Assembly: GCA_030039715.1 (NCBI GenBank)
Contig: JASHVA010000206.1
Coordinates: 1 to 12,570 of the forward strand
Reading direction: 5' to 3'
DNA from: Thermoplasmata archaeon
GTDB taxonomy: Archaea; Thermoplasmatota; Thermoplasmata; Lutacidiplasmatales; UBA184
Length of the DNA stretch: 12,570 nt
The position numbers were made by a program, and so were the translations under genes. Positions 1 through 7,000 of this stretch are shown here, piece after piece. Positions within the stretch are counted from its first letter, which is position 1, and the number at the start of each line of letters is the position of its first letter. Under the pieces are notes generated by a model. It worked only from the letters and a program-made list of their open reading frames with translations. It was not told the DNA's origin and made no database searches.

Positions 1-179
1 CGAAGGACCTCAAGGTCCAGGGCAAGTACGGCGTCGACTACCAGCACTACTGGGTCGACGAGAAGGGAGAGACGATCATGTGCCTAGTCCACGCGCCGAG
101 CGCGGAGGCCGCGGCGCGCGTACACAAGGAAGCTCATGGGCTGGTCGCGGACGAGATCCGCGAGGTCAAGCAGGGATAG
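1..179 (+). CDS. DUF4242 (SCO4226-like nickel-binding family) protein, 3' part
   Basis: This gene is cut by the left window edge. The readable frame begins at base 3 and ends with TAG at 177-179, giving 58 residues. The text resembles the C-terminal part of small DUF4242 proteins, which include the Streptomyces nickel-binding protein SCO4226, a ferredoxin-like dimer. Family-like stretches are 'KYGVDYQHYWVDEKGE', 'CLVHAPSAEAAARVHKEAHG' and the ending 'LVADEIREV'. In the family, the His-Glu-Ala-His run near the C-terminus ('VHKEAHG') is part of the conserved signature. The N-terminal strand, which holds other candidate metal residues, is outside the window, so metal binding cannot be judged. 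The physiological role of the family is unclear. The gene converges with the SemiSWEET gene after a 50-nt gap. The reading frame and length to the stop are secure; the family call comes from remembered sequence resemblance. Confidence 0.72.
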   Translation, partial: KDLKVQGKYGVDYQHYWVDEKGETIMCLVHAPSAEAAARVHKEAHGLVADEIREVKQG

Positions 180-192
180 GCGGGCCGAAGGC

Positions 193-226
193 GCGCGGGT
201 CCCCGCGCTCGGTTCGGGACACCCGA
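193..226. repeat. Two stem-loops in a convergent intergenic gap
   Basis: The 50-nt gap between the DUF4242 gene and the SemiSWEET gene, whose 3' ends face each other, holds two inverted repeats in a row. The first is GCGCGG (193-198) with CCGCGC (203-208). The second is TCGGG (214-218) with CCCGA (222-226) around the loop ACA. They could fold in the 3' ends of both transcripts. Archaeal termination does not require hairpins, and such repeats arise readily in G+C-rich DNA, so a terminator or 3'-end-stability role is only a guess. Confidence 0.35.
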
Positions 227-229
227 CCG

Positions 230-517
230 TCAGTGAGTGGAGGCGACTCCGATGCGGTCGAACTTCACCTTCAGCGCGAGGATCGCGAGCGCGAGTACGA
301 GCGTCAGCGTGTTCGCCGCGATCACCGGGATCGACGAGGTGAGGATCCCGTAGCCCACCCATCCTACGAGGCCCACGGCGAAGACGGAGAACGTGACGAA
401 CGAGATGTCGCGAGCGTCCTTGAGTCGCCAGACTCGGACGACCTGGGGCACGAAGGCGGCAGTCGTGAGCGTGGCGGCGATCGAACCGATCAGCGTGACC
501 CACCCGGACGCGTCCAT
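230..517 (-). CDS. SemiSWEET sugar transporter (PQ-loop family)
   Basis: The predicted protein has 95 residues with the three-helix layout of a prokaryotic SemiSWEET, a half-transporter that dimerises in the membrane to move mono- or disaccharides down their gradient. Hydrophobic segments lie at about residues 7-24, 38-60 and 64-83. The diagnostic PQ motif (P24-Q25 in 'AFVPQVVRVWRLKDARDIS') ends helix 1. Helix 3 carries the family Asn (N69 in 'AANTLTL') that lines the sugar pocket in known structures, and helix 2 has a Trp (W53). I chose the ATG at 517 because it gives the usual family length of about 85-95 residues. An in-frame extension back to 631 would add 38 low-complexity Ser/Pro/Thr residues and overlap the ATL gene. 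The gene follows the ATL gene by 56 nt and has no clear TATA-like element or Shine-Dalgarno of its own, so it is probably co-transcribed. The real substrate is unknown. Confidence 0.85.
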   Translation of the reverse strand: MDASGWVTLIGSIAATLTTAAFVPQVVRVWRLKDARDISFVTFSVFAVGLVGWVGYGILTSSIPVIAANTLTLVLALAILALKVKFDRIGVASTH

Positions 518-573
518 CGGCGCTCGCGGGGACGTCGGCTCGGATGAACTCGTCGTTCCATCCCCCGGGGACG

Positions 574-906
574 TCACGTCTGCCGCCGGCCGACGGACCG
601 CCCCGTCTTCCGCGGCTGACGGGGCGACCAAGCGTGCCGGTCCATGCGGACCCGGCCCCCTCGGAAGGAGACCCCCTCCATCTCGAGGCGAAGCCGTTGC
701 TCGCGCCCCTCCTCGCCCGGGAGGGCGATCCGTCCCCCCGCGGCGACGACCCGGTGCCAGGGCAGCCCGTCGGCTCCGTACAGCGCGCGTACCGTGAGCC
801 GCGCGCCGCGCGGATGGCCCGCCGCGGCGGCCGCCTCTCCGTACGTGATCACGCGGCCCCTCGGGACGCGAGCGATCACGGCGCGGATCCGCTGGAGGAT
901 CGGCAT
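574..906 (-). CDS. Alkyltransferase-like protein (ATL, MGMT fold without active-site Cys)
   Basis: The predicted protein has 110 residues and matches the C-terminal DNA-binding domain of O6-alkylguanine-DNA alkyltransferase: 'VPRGRVITYGEAAAAAG', then 'HPRGARLTVRAL', then 'LPWHRVVAAGGRIALPG'. The alkyl-acceptor motif PCHR reads PWHR (residues 49-52), with W50 in place of the cysteine. That swap defines ATL proteins, which bind O6-alkylguanine, flip it out and recruit nucleotide excision repair rather than repairing it themselves. The other hallmark residues are present: Tyr22 of 'TYGE' and the Arg-finger region 'HPRGAR'. I chose the ATG at 906 because the conserved domain starts within ten residues of it; 27 further in-frame residues upstream are Pro/Arg-rich and unlike the family. 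A TAAT element at 931-934 is placed for a leaderless start. The gene lies between HxlR (123 nt upstream) and SemiSWEET (56 nt downstream). The C-terminal 20 residues are basic and non-conserved. Confidence 0.88.
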   Translation of the reverse strand: MPILQRIRAVIARVPRGRVITYGEAAAAAGHPRGARLTVRALYGADGLPWHRVVAAGGRIALPGEEGREQRLRLEMEGVSFRGGRVRMDRHAWSPRQPRKTGRSVGRRQT

Positions 907-928
907 CCGGCCGGGTTCACGATCGGGG

Positions 929-936
929 CGTAATGT
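929..936 (-). promoter_or_regulatory. Weak TATA-like element for the ATL gene
   Basis: On the minus strand the short A/T patch ACATTACG stands out in a G+C-rich stretch. Its ATTA core (931-934) lies 25-28 nt upstream of the ATL start codon at 906, the same spacing as at several other genes in this window. It would allow a leaderless ATL transcript independent of HxlR. The match is short, so this is tentative. Confidence 0.35.
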
Positions 937-1029
937 CGGTTGCACCCCCGCCCCGCTAGGTGGGGGGCGCCGGAGGTCCCCCGGCACAACGCTCGACCCG
1001 GGGGCCGGGCTCGGTACGGCCCGGCCGTG

Positions 1030-1407
1030 TCAGTTCTCGTCCACCCGGGTACCGGAGATGTGGCGGAGCCCCCACCGTCGCATGGACGCGACGACCGGGC
1101 GGAGTTCCTCACCCTTCGGCGTCAGGAAGTACTCGGACCGCGGAGGATGGCGGCTGTAGAGTCGGGACTCGACGATGCCCTGCTCTTCGAGCCGCTTCAG
1201 TCGCTCCGAGAGCAGGTTGGTCGCGATCCCCTCGGGGGACGCGGAGAACTCGACGTAACGTCGCTTTCCCTTCAGCAGGTCCCGGATCACGAGCAACGTC
1301 CACCGGTCCCCGAGGATATCCAGCGTGTTCGCCACGGGGCAGACCGACCTTCCGCCCGGGGGTGGGCCGTCCCGCCGCTCGCGGGCGATCGCCGTGTGTC
1401 GTGCCAT
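1030..1407 (-). CDS. HxlR-family winged-helix transcriptional regulator
   Basis: The predicted protein has 125 residues and a textbook HxlR/DUF24 winged-helix domain: 'CPVANTLDILGDRWTLLVIR' (residues 23-42), 'LLKGKRRYVEF', the recognition-helix region 'IATNLLSERLKRLEEQGIV', and the wing 'LTPKGEELRPVV'. HxlR proteins act as dimers; characterised members respond to aldehydes, quinones, disulfide stress or other electrophiles. The single cysteine, C23, sits just before the first helix, where redox-sensing relatives such as YodB carry their reactive cysteine. The ATG at 1407 is preferred over an in-frame start 42 nt upstream because it lies about 30 nt from the centre of the A/T-rich promoter element and removes a non-conserved extension that overlaps that promoter. 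The gene is divergent from the MFS exporter, an arrangement typical of local auto-repression. The inducer is not known. Confidence 0.9.
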   Translation of the reverse strand: MARHTAIARERRDGPPPGGRSVCPVANTLDILGDRWTLLVIRDLLKGKRRYVEFSASPEGIATNLLSERLKRLEEQGIVESRLYSRHPPRSEYFLTPKGEELRPVVASMRRWGLRHISGTRVDEN

Positions 1408-1432
1408 GTTCGCACCGGTTAGGGCGAGGGAG

Positions 1433-1445
1433 TACTTAATTAGTA
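1433..1445. promoter_or_regulatory. Shared divergent promoter with central dyad (HxlR/MFS)
   Basis: The intergenic region contains TACTTAATTAGTA, an imperfect palindrome with arms TACT and AGTA. Its centre (1439) lies 32 nt from the HxlR ATG at 1407 and 31 nt from the MFS ATG at 1470. On both strands the TTAATTA core is the only good TATA-like sequence, so the two core promoters overlap back to back and both transcripts would be leaderless. A dimeric HxlR repressor bound here would block both at once. The sequence and spacing are direct observation; repressor binding is inference. Confidence 0.6.
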
Positions 1446-1469
1446 GCACAATCTATAGTGACTTTCATA

Positions 1470-3053
1470 ATGCAAGCCACTCCTTCCCGAACATGGTCCC
1501 CGTGGTCGGTCTTCGCGATCACGAGCCTCGGAACGTTCGCGGTCGTCCTCGACGCCCTCATCGTGATCATCGCCTTTCCCACGATCTCCCGGGCCTTCCA
1601 GGGTGCCGACGCGGCGGACGTGTCGTGGGTGGTGAACGCCTACACCATCGTCTACGCCGTGCTGCTGGTCCCGGCAGGTCGTTTCGCCGACCTCGTCGGC
1701 CGCAAGCGGATCTTCCTTCTCGGAATCGCCATGTTCGCCCTCTTCTCGGGGCTGAGCGGCGCCGCCCCGACGCTGGGGCTGTTGATCGCCTTTCGTGCGG
1801 CGCAGGCGGTCGGCGGCGCGCTGCTCACGAGCACCGGCCTCGCGCTCACGCTCGGCGCATTCCCTCGCGAGCGCCGTATCCTGGCGGTGACGCTGGTGGG
1901 CGCAATCGCCGCGATCGCGGTCGTCGCAGGGCCGACGCTCGGCGCCCTCATCGTCCAGTACGCGGACTGGAGGTGGATCTTCTTCCTTAACCTCCCGATC
2001 GGGGCCGTCGTAGCGGTGGCCGGTTACGCCGTGCTCACGGAGTCACGGGACGTGGCCGCCGGCGCCCGGCCCGACGTGCTCGGGATAGCACTGCTCGGGA
2101 CGGGAGCGGCGCTCGTGACCTACGGGATCGTGGAGAGCGGCACGCTCGGTTGGGGAAGTCTGCCCGTGGTGGCGTCGATGGTGGTCGGCCTCGCCCTGCT
2201 CGCAGCGTTTGCCGTGCAACTGCGCTCCGCGCGGCATCCGGTCGTGGATCCGGAGCTGTTCCGGGACCGCGGATTCGTCTTCGCGAACCTCGGAATGCTC
2301 GTCTTCTGCGTGGGCTTCACGGCGAGCTTCTTCAACACCGTTTATTTCCTCACCGAGGTCTGGCACTACCCGCTGCTCTGGGCGGGCCTCGCGCTCACCC
2401 CGCCGGCGCTGACGGTCGCCTGCCTCGCGCCCATCGCGGGTCGGCTCACGACGCGCTTCGGACACCGTCGCCTCGTGGTCCCGGGCGGCCTCATCTACGC
2501 CCTGGGTCAGGGGCTGCTCTGGTACCGGGTCACGCCCCGCCCGGACTACCTCGGCGTGTGGCTTCCCGGGTCGATCGTGATGGCCGTGGGAATCGCTTTC
2601 GTGCTCCCGGTGCTCACGAGCGCGTTCTCCTACAACCTGCCTCCGGGCCGGTATGCGGTCGGCACCGGGGTCGGGATGTCGTTCCGGCAGTTCGGCTCGG
2701 TGGTCGGCGCCGCTCTCGCGATCTCGTACCTCGCTTCGCTCGGGAGCGGGCTCTCGGCGTACCACCAGATCTGGCTCCTGACCATCGTCTCCGGCCTCGC
2801 GACGAGCGTTCTGGGACTCGGGCTCTCCCGAACGTCGGAGTTCCGAGCAATCGTCGAAGGCAACGAGCGGCGAGGATCGGCGGCCGTGGTGTCCGCCGCT
2901 CCGAGTACGTCGGTCGGCACGAGCTCGGCTCGGTACACACCGGGAGCCTCTCCCGACTCGAGTCGAGGTCTCGTCCGAGTCGAACGCTCGTCGGGCGCGG
3001 AAGCGGTCCGTCCTCCAACCGCGATCTCCGTTGGACCGCCGCCGCCTACGTAA
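1470..3053 (+). CDS. MFS multidrug exporter, DHA2 (EmrB/QacA) type
   Basis: The predicted protein has 527 residues and is a polytopic membrane transporter of the 14-helix drug:H+ antiporter group. It has the DHA2 helix-1 motif 'VVLDALIVIIAFPTI', motif A in the loop after helix 2 ('GRFADLVGRKRI', residues 70-81), and the antiporter motif C 'AGPTLGALI' in helix 5, followed by 'YADWRWIFFLNLPIG', which is also characteristic. Hydrophobic helices continue to about residue 455. The last 70 residues are a hydrophilic Ser/Pro/Arg-rich tail without family resemblance. I chose the ATG at 1470 because it lies 30 nt after the TATA-like core; an in-frame GTG at 1458 would add four residues. The gene is divergent from the HxlR regulator, which suggests an efflux pump induced when that repressor senses its toxic ligand. 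The substrate cannot be read from the sequence. It converges with the VOC gene after 112 nt. Confidence 0.9.
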   Translation: MQATPSRTWSPWSVFAITSLGTFAVVLDALIVIIAFPTISRAFQGADAADVSWVVNAYTIVYAVLLVPAGRFADLVGRKRIFLLGIAMFALFSGLSGAAPTLGLLIAFRAAQAVGGALLTSTGLALTLGAFPRERRILAVTLVGAIAAIAVVAGPTLGALIVQYADWRWIFFLNLPIGAVVAVAGYAVLTESRDVAAGARPDVLGIALLGTGAALVTYGIVESGTLGWGSLPVVASMVVGLALLAAFAVQLRSARHPVVDPELFRDRGFVFANLGMLVFCVGFTASFFNTVYFLTEVWHYPLLWAGLALTPPALTVACLAPIAGRLTTRFGHRRLVVPGGLIYALGQGLLWYRVTPRPDYLGVWLPGSIVMAVGIAFVLPVLTSAFSYNLPPGRYAVGTGVGMSFRQFGSVVGAALAISYLASLGSGLSAYHQIWLLTIVSGLATSVLGLGLSRTSEFRAIVEGNERRGSAAVVSAAPSTSVGTSSARYTPGASPDSSRGLVRVERSSGAEAVRPPTAISVGPPPPT

Positions 3054-3124
3054 GGTGGTTCGCCCCCGGCTCGGAGCACCTGGGCCAACGCAGGGATTCA
3101 CCCCGGCGATCCGCGCCGACAGCC

Positions 3125-3148
3125 GGGCTGCAATGGCCGTTGCACCCC
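3125..3148. repeat. Stem-loop between convergent MFS and VOC genes
   Basis: GGG-c-TGCAA (3125-3133) pairs with TTGCA-c-CCC (3140-3148) around the six-base loop TGGCCG. This gives eight base pairs with one C-C mismatch. It sits in the 112-nt gap between two facing gene ends and could form in either transcript. No T-run follows on either strand, so it is not a classical terminator. A 3'-end role is only a suggestion. Confidence 0.35.
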
Positions 3149-3165
3149 GCGGCGGCCGGGCGGGC

Positions 3166-3681
3166 TTAGCGCTCTCGGGCGGCGCGCTCGAGGGCGGGCA
3201 CATCGATTTTCTGCATCTTCAGCATCGTCCGAGTCACCCTGGCCGCGCGCTCCGGATCCGGATCTGCGAGGAGCTCCGAGAGCCGCGTCGGCACGACCTG
3301 CCAGGAAACCCCGAAGCGGTCCTCGAGCCAACCGCACTGCCCCGCCTTTCCGCCGCGCGTCAAGCGGTTCCAGAGGGTATCGACCTGCTGCTGCGTCGAG
3401 CAGCTGATAGCGAGGGAGATCGCGGGATTGAACCGGAACACGGGCCCGCCGTTGAGCGCGATGAACGGTTGACCGGCCAGCTCGAATTCCACGATCATCA
3501 CGGAGCCGGGTACTCCCGGCCCGGCCGGCCCGTACCGGGTGACCCTACGAATCCGGGAGCGCTTGAACAGGGAGACGTAGAACCGGGCCGCCGGCTCGGC
3601 GTCCGTGTCGAACCAGAGGAACGGAGAGATCCCGCGAATCGACACGGCGGGTTCGTCGCGGCTCGGTTTTCTCGCAGGCAT
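3166..3681 (-). CDS. VOC-superfamily protein, PhnB-like (3-dmu-9_3-mt domain)
   Basis: The predicted protein has 171 residues and spans the PhnB-like branch of the vicinal-oxygen-chelate fold. Recognisable blocks are 'ISPFLWFDTDAEPAARFYVSLF' trimmed to its core 'FLWFDTDAEPAARFYVSLF' (21-39), 'FIALNGGPVFRFNPAISL' (73-90), 'GQCGWLEDRFGVSWQVVP' (114-131), and the ending 'LLADPDPERA...MLKMQKID'. The family is annotated after 3-demethylubiquinone methyltransferase, but that activity is not established for these proteins and true function is generally unknown. No archaeal ubiquinone pathway is implied. I chose the ATG at 3681 because it lies 29 nt after a TTAA element, fitting a leaderless transcript, and the domain starts within 18 residues. 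The gene stands alone between the convergent MFS gene and a 361-nt non-coding region. It is not a close relative of the VOC protein near position 10,900. Confidence 0.9.
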   Translation of the reverse strand: MPARKPSRDEPAVSIRGISPFLWFDTDAEPAARFYVSLFKRSRIRRVTRYGPAGPGVPGSVMIVEFELAGQPFIALNGGPVFRFNPAISLAISCSTQQQVDTLWNRLTRGGKAGQCGWLEDRFGVSWQVVPTRLSELLADPDPERAARVTRTMLKMQKIDVPALERAARER

Positions 3682-3707
3682 ACGGAAGGCCCGATGGAGA
3701 GAGGCGC

Positions 3708-3715
3708 GCTTAATC
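3708..3715 (-). promoter_or_regulatory. TATA-like element of the PhnB-like VOC gene
   Basis: On the minus strand the A/T patch GATTAAGC (TTAA at 3710-3713) lies 29-32 nt before the ATG at 3681, the right distance for transcription to begin at the start codon. A GTGCC/GGCAC inverted repeat (3725-3741) lies just upstream of it. Confidence 0.5.
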
Positions 3716-3923
3716 CTGAGTTCGGTGCCATCCTAAGGCACTCGGAACGCACGGACCTTCGATCGATCGGCGCGATCCGTCACGGGGCTTTCGTCGAGCG
3801 CCCCGTTCGGGCGCGCAGGAGCCTCTGGGGAGATGACGCAAGATCGCACGAGGGCGGCGTTGGGAGGGAGACGGAAACCACCGTCGTCGAGTCCGGACGG
3901 TCCTAGGGCCGAACTTTGTACCA

Positions 3924-3962
3924 AACTAAGTTATACAACGGGACGTTCCGGCCTCCGGACGT
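3924..3962 (+). promoter_or_regulatory. Promoter of the giant exoprotein gene with two dyads
   Basis: TTATACAA (3931-3938) is the most TATA-like sequence near the gene and predicts a transcript start near 3960. Immediately upstream and partly overlapping is the perfect dyad AACT-A-AGTT (3924-3932), where the BRE would lie. Downstream, ACGTTCCGG (3943-3951) and CCGGACGT (3955-3962) form an 8-bp inverted repeat with one bulged T, filling the space between TATA and predicted start. Two inverted repeats at one core promoter suggest repressor control, which is inferred. The coding start at 4043 implies a leader of about 80 nt. Confidence 0.5.
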
Positions 3963-4042
3963 GCGAGTAAGCCGGTTCGTACCGATTCTCTGAACTCGAG
4001 GGGGACCGAGCGTCCCGCAGTCCGTCAAAGGGACCGGGGAAG

Positions 4043-7000
4043 ATGAGCGGTAGCAGAAGTGGTTGGACGAGAGCGCTGGTAGTTGTCGCCGCGGTCGTGA
4101 TGGTCGGCACGGTGCTCACCGGCCTCGTGCAGGGCACCGGCGGAGCCGTGGCTCCGGCCGAGGTGAATCTGACCGCGGTCTCGACCCCCTCGAGTCCCGC
4201 AACGACGACCGCGCCCGTTACGTCCACCCCTTCGAGCTCGGTCTCGTCTACGAGCGGAGACGGTCTCACGATCAACAAGGTCCTTGCGGCGGCGGTTGAA
4301 GCGAAGGAAAAGGCGCTTCTCGCCGCGGGCGGTAACCTCTCCGATTTCCATCCACCCAACCTCCACGAGGGGTTGCCCCCCTCGGAGACGAACGGCGTGG
4401 TCACTCCTCTCTACGCCGTCGCTCCCGCTCCCCTCGGTGTCGCGTACTATGGGGAGAGTAACACCACCGGCACGATCCAAGCCACCTCCGTGAACACGAC
4501 CAGCCTCGTGGGTACGTGGACGACCACGGACCCGACGGGAACCGCGGCGGAGCTCTTCGACACGAGCAGCGGCAACGCCGCCGGCGAGTTCGGAGCGCAA
4601 CTGAACACGGTGCTCGTGAACGTGACGCTGAAGGGTCAGACCAGCTTCGCGTCGGACCCCAACGCACCCTCCGGCTGTCCCTCGGCGGGCGACTATGTCG
4701 CCCTGGCCGGCAACGTCTGCCCGAACGAATTCTGGCTGCAGAACTACATCGAGTTCAGCGAGGCCTCGCACTCGCTCACGATCAGCGGCGAGATCTGGAA
4801 CTTCTCGAACCCCACGGCCGACTGGTCGGGTGCGGGGGCTCAGACCCTCGAAGGCTTCGGCAGCGTCGAGGAAGAAGAGGTCTATCAAAGTCCCAGCAGC
4901 GGGACGCTGACCATCCCCGCCGGTGCGACCCAGGAGGAGTTCACCGTCGATCTCTACGAGAACTACACTCAAGCCCCCTGCCACACCGACACGGTCGCCG
5001 GGAGCGGAGTGCCGTCGTGCGGGACGATCAGCACGACCGAACCCGTGAACGAGCTCTTCCTCAACTACACGGTCCGGAACGCCCAGGGCCAGAGGATCTG
5101 TCCAACCACCGAGCCCACGGGGCGGGTCTGCGGTGAGTTCGACGACGTCTTCTTCAACTCCGTGGGGCCGAGCAACCCGACCGGGGTACCGGTGTACGGT
5201 CCCAACGGTCAGATCGGTTCCGCCTACATGCAGGCGAACGGGACGGCATACGACCCGCTCGGTCTGACCAACGACTTCGAGTTCGACTACGGCATCGGTT
5301 CCGACGACGGTGCGACGAACAACATCGTCTACGAGGACGGCATCGTCGGAGTCGACTACTGTCCGACCGCGGATTCGACGCTCACGTCCGGGGGCGACCT
5401 CGGATGCAGCACGTACAGCGCTACCCCGGCCGCGGTCGACTACGGAGGCGAAACCGGAGAGACCAGCACCGGTGAGGTGGCCTACTGGGCACCGCAGGGC
5501 AGTGCGTACGCCACCACGCCAGGACCGACCCTTCTGACGGGTGCCGCCACGCCGATCACCCATCTCGATACCGGGCCCTCGCTGCTGATCGGGCTCTGGA
5601 ACATGACGGGCAGCGCGTACACCGGCGGAACGCCGTACCCGGCCTACGAGGGAGGGGAACCGCTCAGCTACGCGAACATTCATCCCGCCAATGCCTGGGT
5701 GGGGATCGCCCAGGACCTTCAGCCGGACACGAACGTCCCGAGCCAGAACTACTACCAGGTCGCCCCGACCTTCGGCTTCTTCTCGTACTGGAAGGGGTCC
5801 GGTGGCGACCCGACCACGACGGAGCTGGGGTCCAACCTCTGGCTCCCCGCCGGATGGTACACTATCGAGGTCCTCCTGAGCGGCTACTATCCGGTGGTCG
5901 AACAGATCGACCTCACCGGTCCCTCGGCCCCGTTCATCACGTTGACGCCGGATTGGTCGGCCGGGGCCTACACGCCCGATTGGGCGTTCAGCAACGGCGA
6001 CCTCGCGAACCTCTCCGTGTCTCCCTCGAACACGGTTCCGGACGGCGCGGGCACGTCGGTCAGTCCGTACCTCGTCTCCGCACCGGCACCGAACATCGGG
6101 ACCGTCTCCGGTGTGCAGATCGGAAAGCCCGGCTCGCTCTCGTGGCTGTTCTCGAACCTGAACGACTACCTGTTCACGGTCTGGATCGGGGCGTTCATCA
6201 ACAGCACGACGGCGGTCACCCAGTTCAACCCGGCCCCGTCGTTCCCCATGGACTACCCATCCTGGCAGCTCAACTCGCTCGCCGAGTTCGACGTGCCGTC
6301 CGTCGACGGGTTCCAGTACTATCTGCTGAACACGCAGAATCTCGCCGTCATCGGGGCGAGCCACATCTACGCCTGGGACAACAGCGAGGCCCAGTCCTCG
6401 ATCTACAGCGTCATCGTGAGCAACGGTGCGAACGACTTGATCGCGGGCAACACGTTCGCCATCTCGAACCGGGGGGTCGACTTCACCGGAGGGGGAACGA
6501 CCGACACGTCCACCATCAACGGCGTACCGGTGACGTTCGCCTTGCCACCGGCCCGGAACACCGTCTGGGGGAACACGTTCGTGCCGACTCCCCAGACCAG
6601 CTACACGGGACTCGTGGCGTACACGCCGCAGGACTCGCTGACGCTGGGCGAAGCGTACGATCGGGTCTACAACAACATCTTCGCCGCGAACGGAACGGTC
6701 AACGCGACGGCGAACGCCGGCGCGACCGACCTCACGCTGTGGAACGTCACGTGCGTTCCGGGCTACGTCGCGCTCGCCTCCGGGTACTATCCTGGGACGA
6801 CCGTCTGTGAGTCGACGAGCTATTCGCAGAGTTTGGACGGCTACACGCTGACCGGGAGCATCGTCGGGTCGAGCTACCAGGGCGGAAACTTCTGGGCGGC
6901 GTACGGCAACGAGCCGAACCCGTACGCGAACGTGCCGTTCAAGGCGCGACTGACGTCGGTCACCGGAACCGCCGAGATCTCCGCGACGACCGCCGGATTC

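Larger units (their letters stand above)
3682..4042. other. 361-bp intergenic region between VOC gene and giant exoprotein gene
   Basis: I see no convincing gene in this stretch. It holds, left to right: the VOC promoter (TTAA at 3710-3713); an inverted repeat GTGCC-N7-GGCAC (3725-3741); about 170 bases of G+C-rich DNA with no recognisable signal (3742-3914); an A/T pocket with the TATA-like element of the giant gene (3915-3938); an 8-bp inverted repeat (3943-3962); and an 80-nt leader including a ten-codon frame (3961-3993). A 63-codon minus-strand frame (3733-3924) starts with TTG, is compositionally unremarkable and is not called. Confidence 0.6.

Noticed and set aside
518..631. N-terminal extension of the SemiSWEET protein by 38 residues
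   Set aside because: The added Ser/Pro/Thr-rich text is unlike the family, exceeds its usual length and would overlap the ATL gene.
1458..1469. GTG start for the MFS gene, four codons upstream
   Set aside because: It lies only about 20 nt from the TATA-like core, too close for a leaderless start; the ATG at 1470 has the right spacing.
2043..3203. A 386-codon minus-strand frame opposite the MFS gene
   Set aside because: Charged low-complexity text without domains, whereas the plus strand encodes a clear DHA2 transporter.
3733..3924. A 63-codon minus-strand frame in the 361-bp intergenic region
   Set aside because: It starts with TTG, overlaps the promoter of the giant gene, lacks a ribosome site or TATA-like element, and has unremarkable composition.
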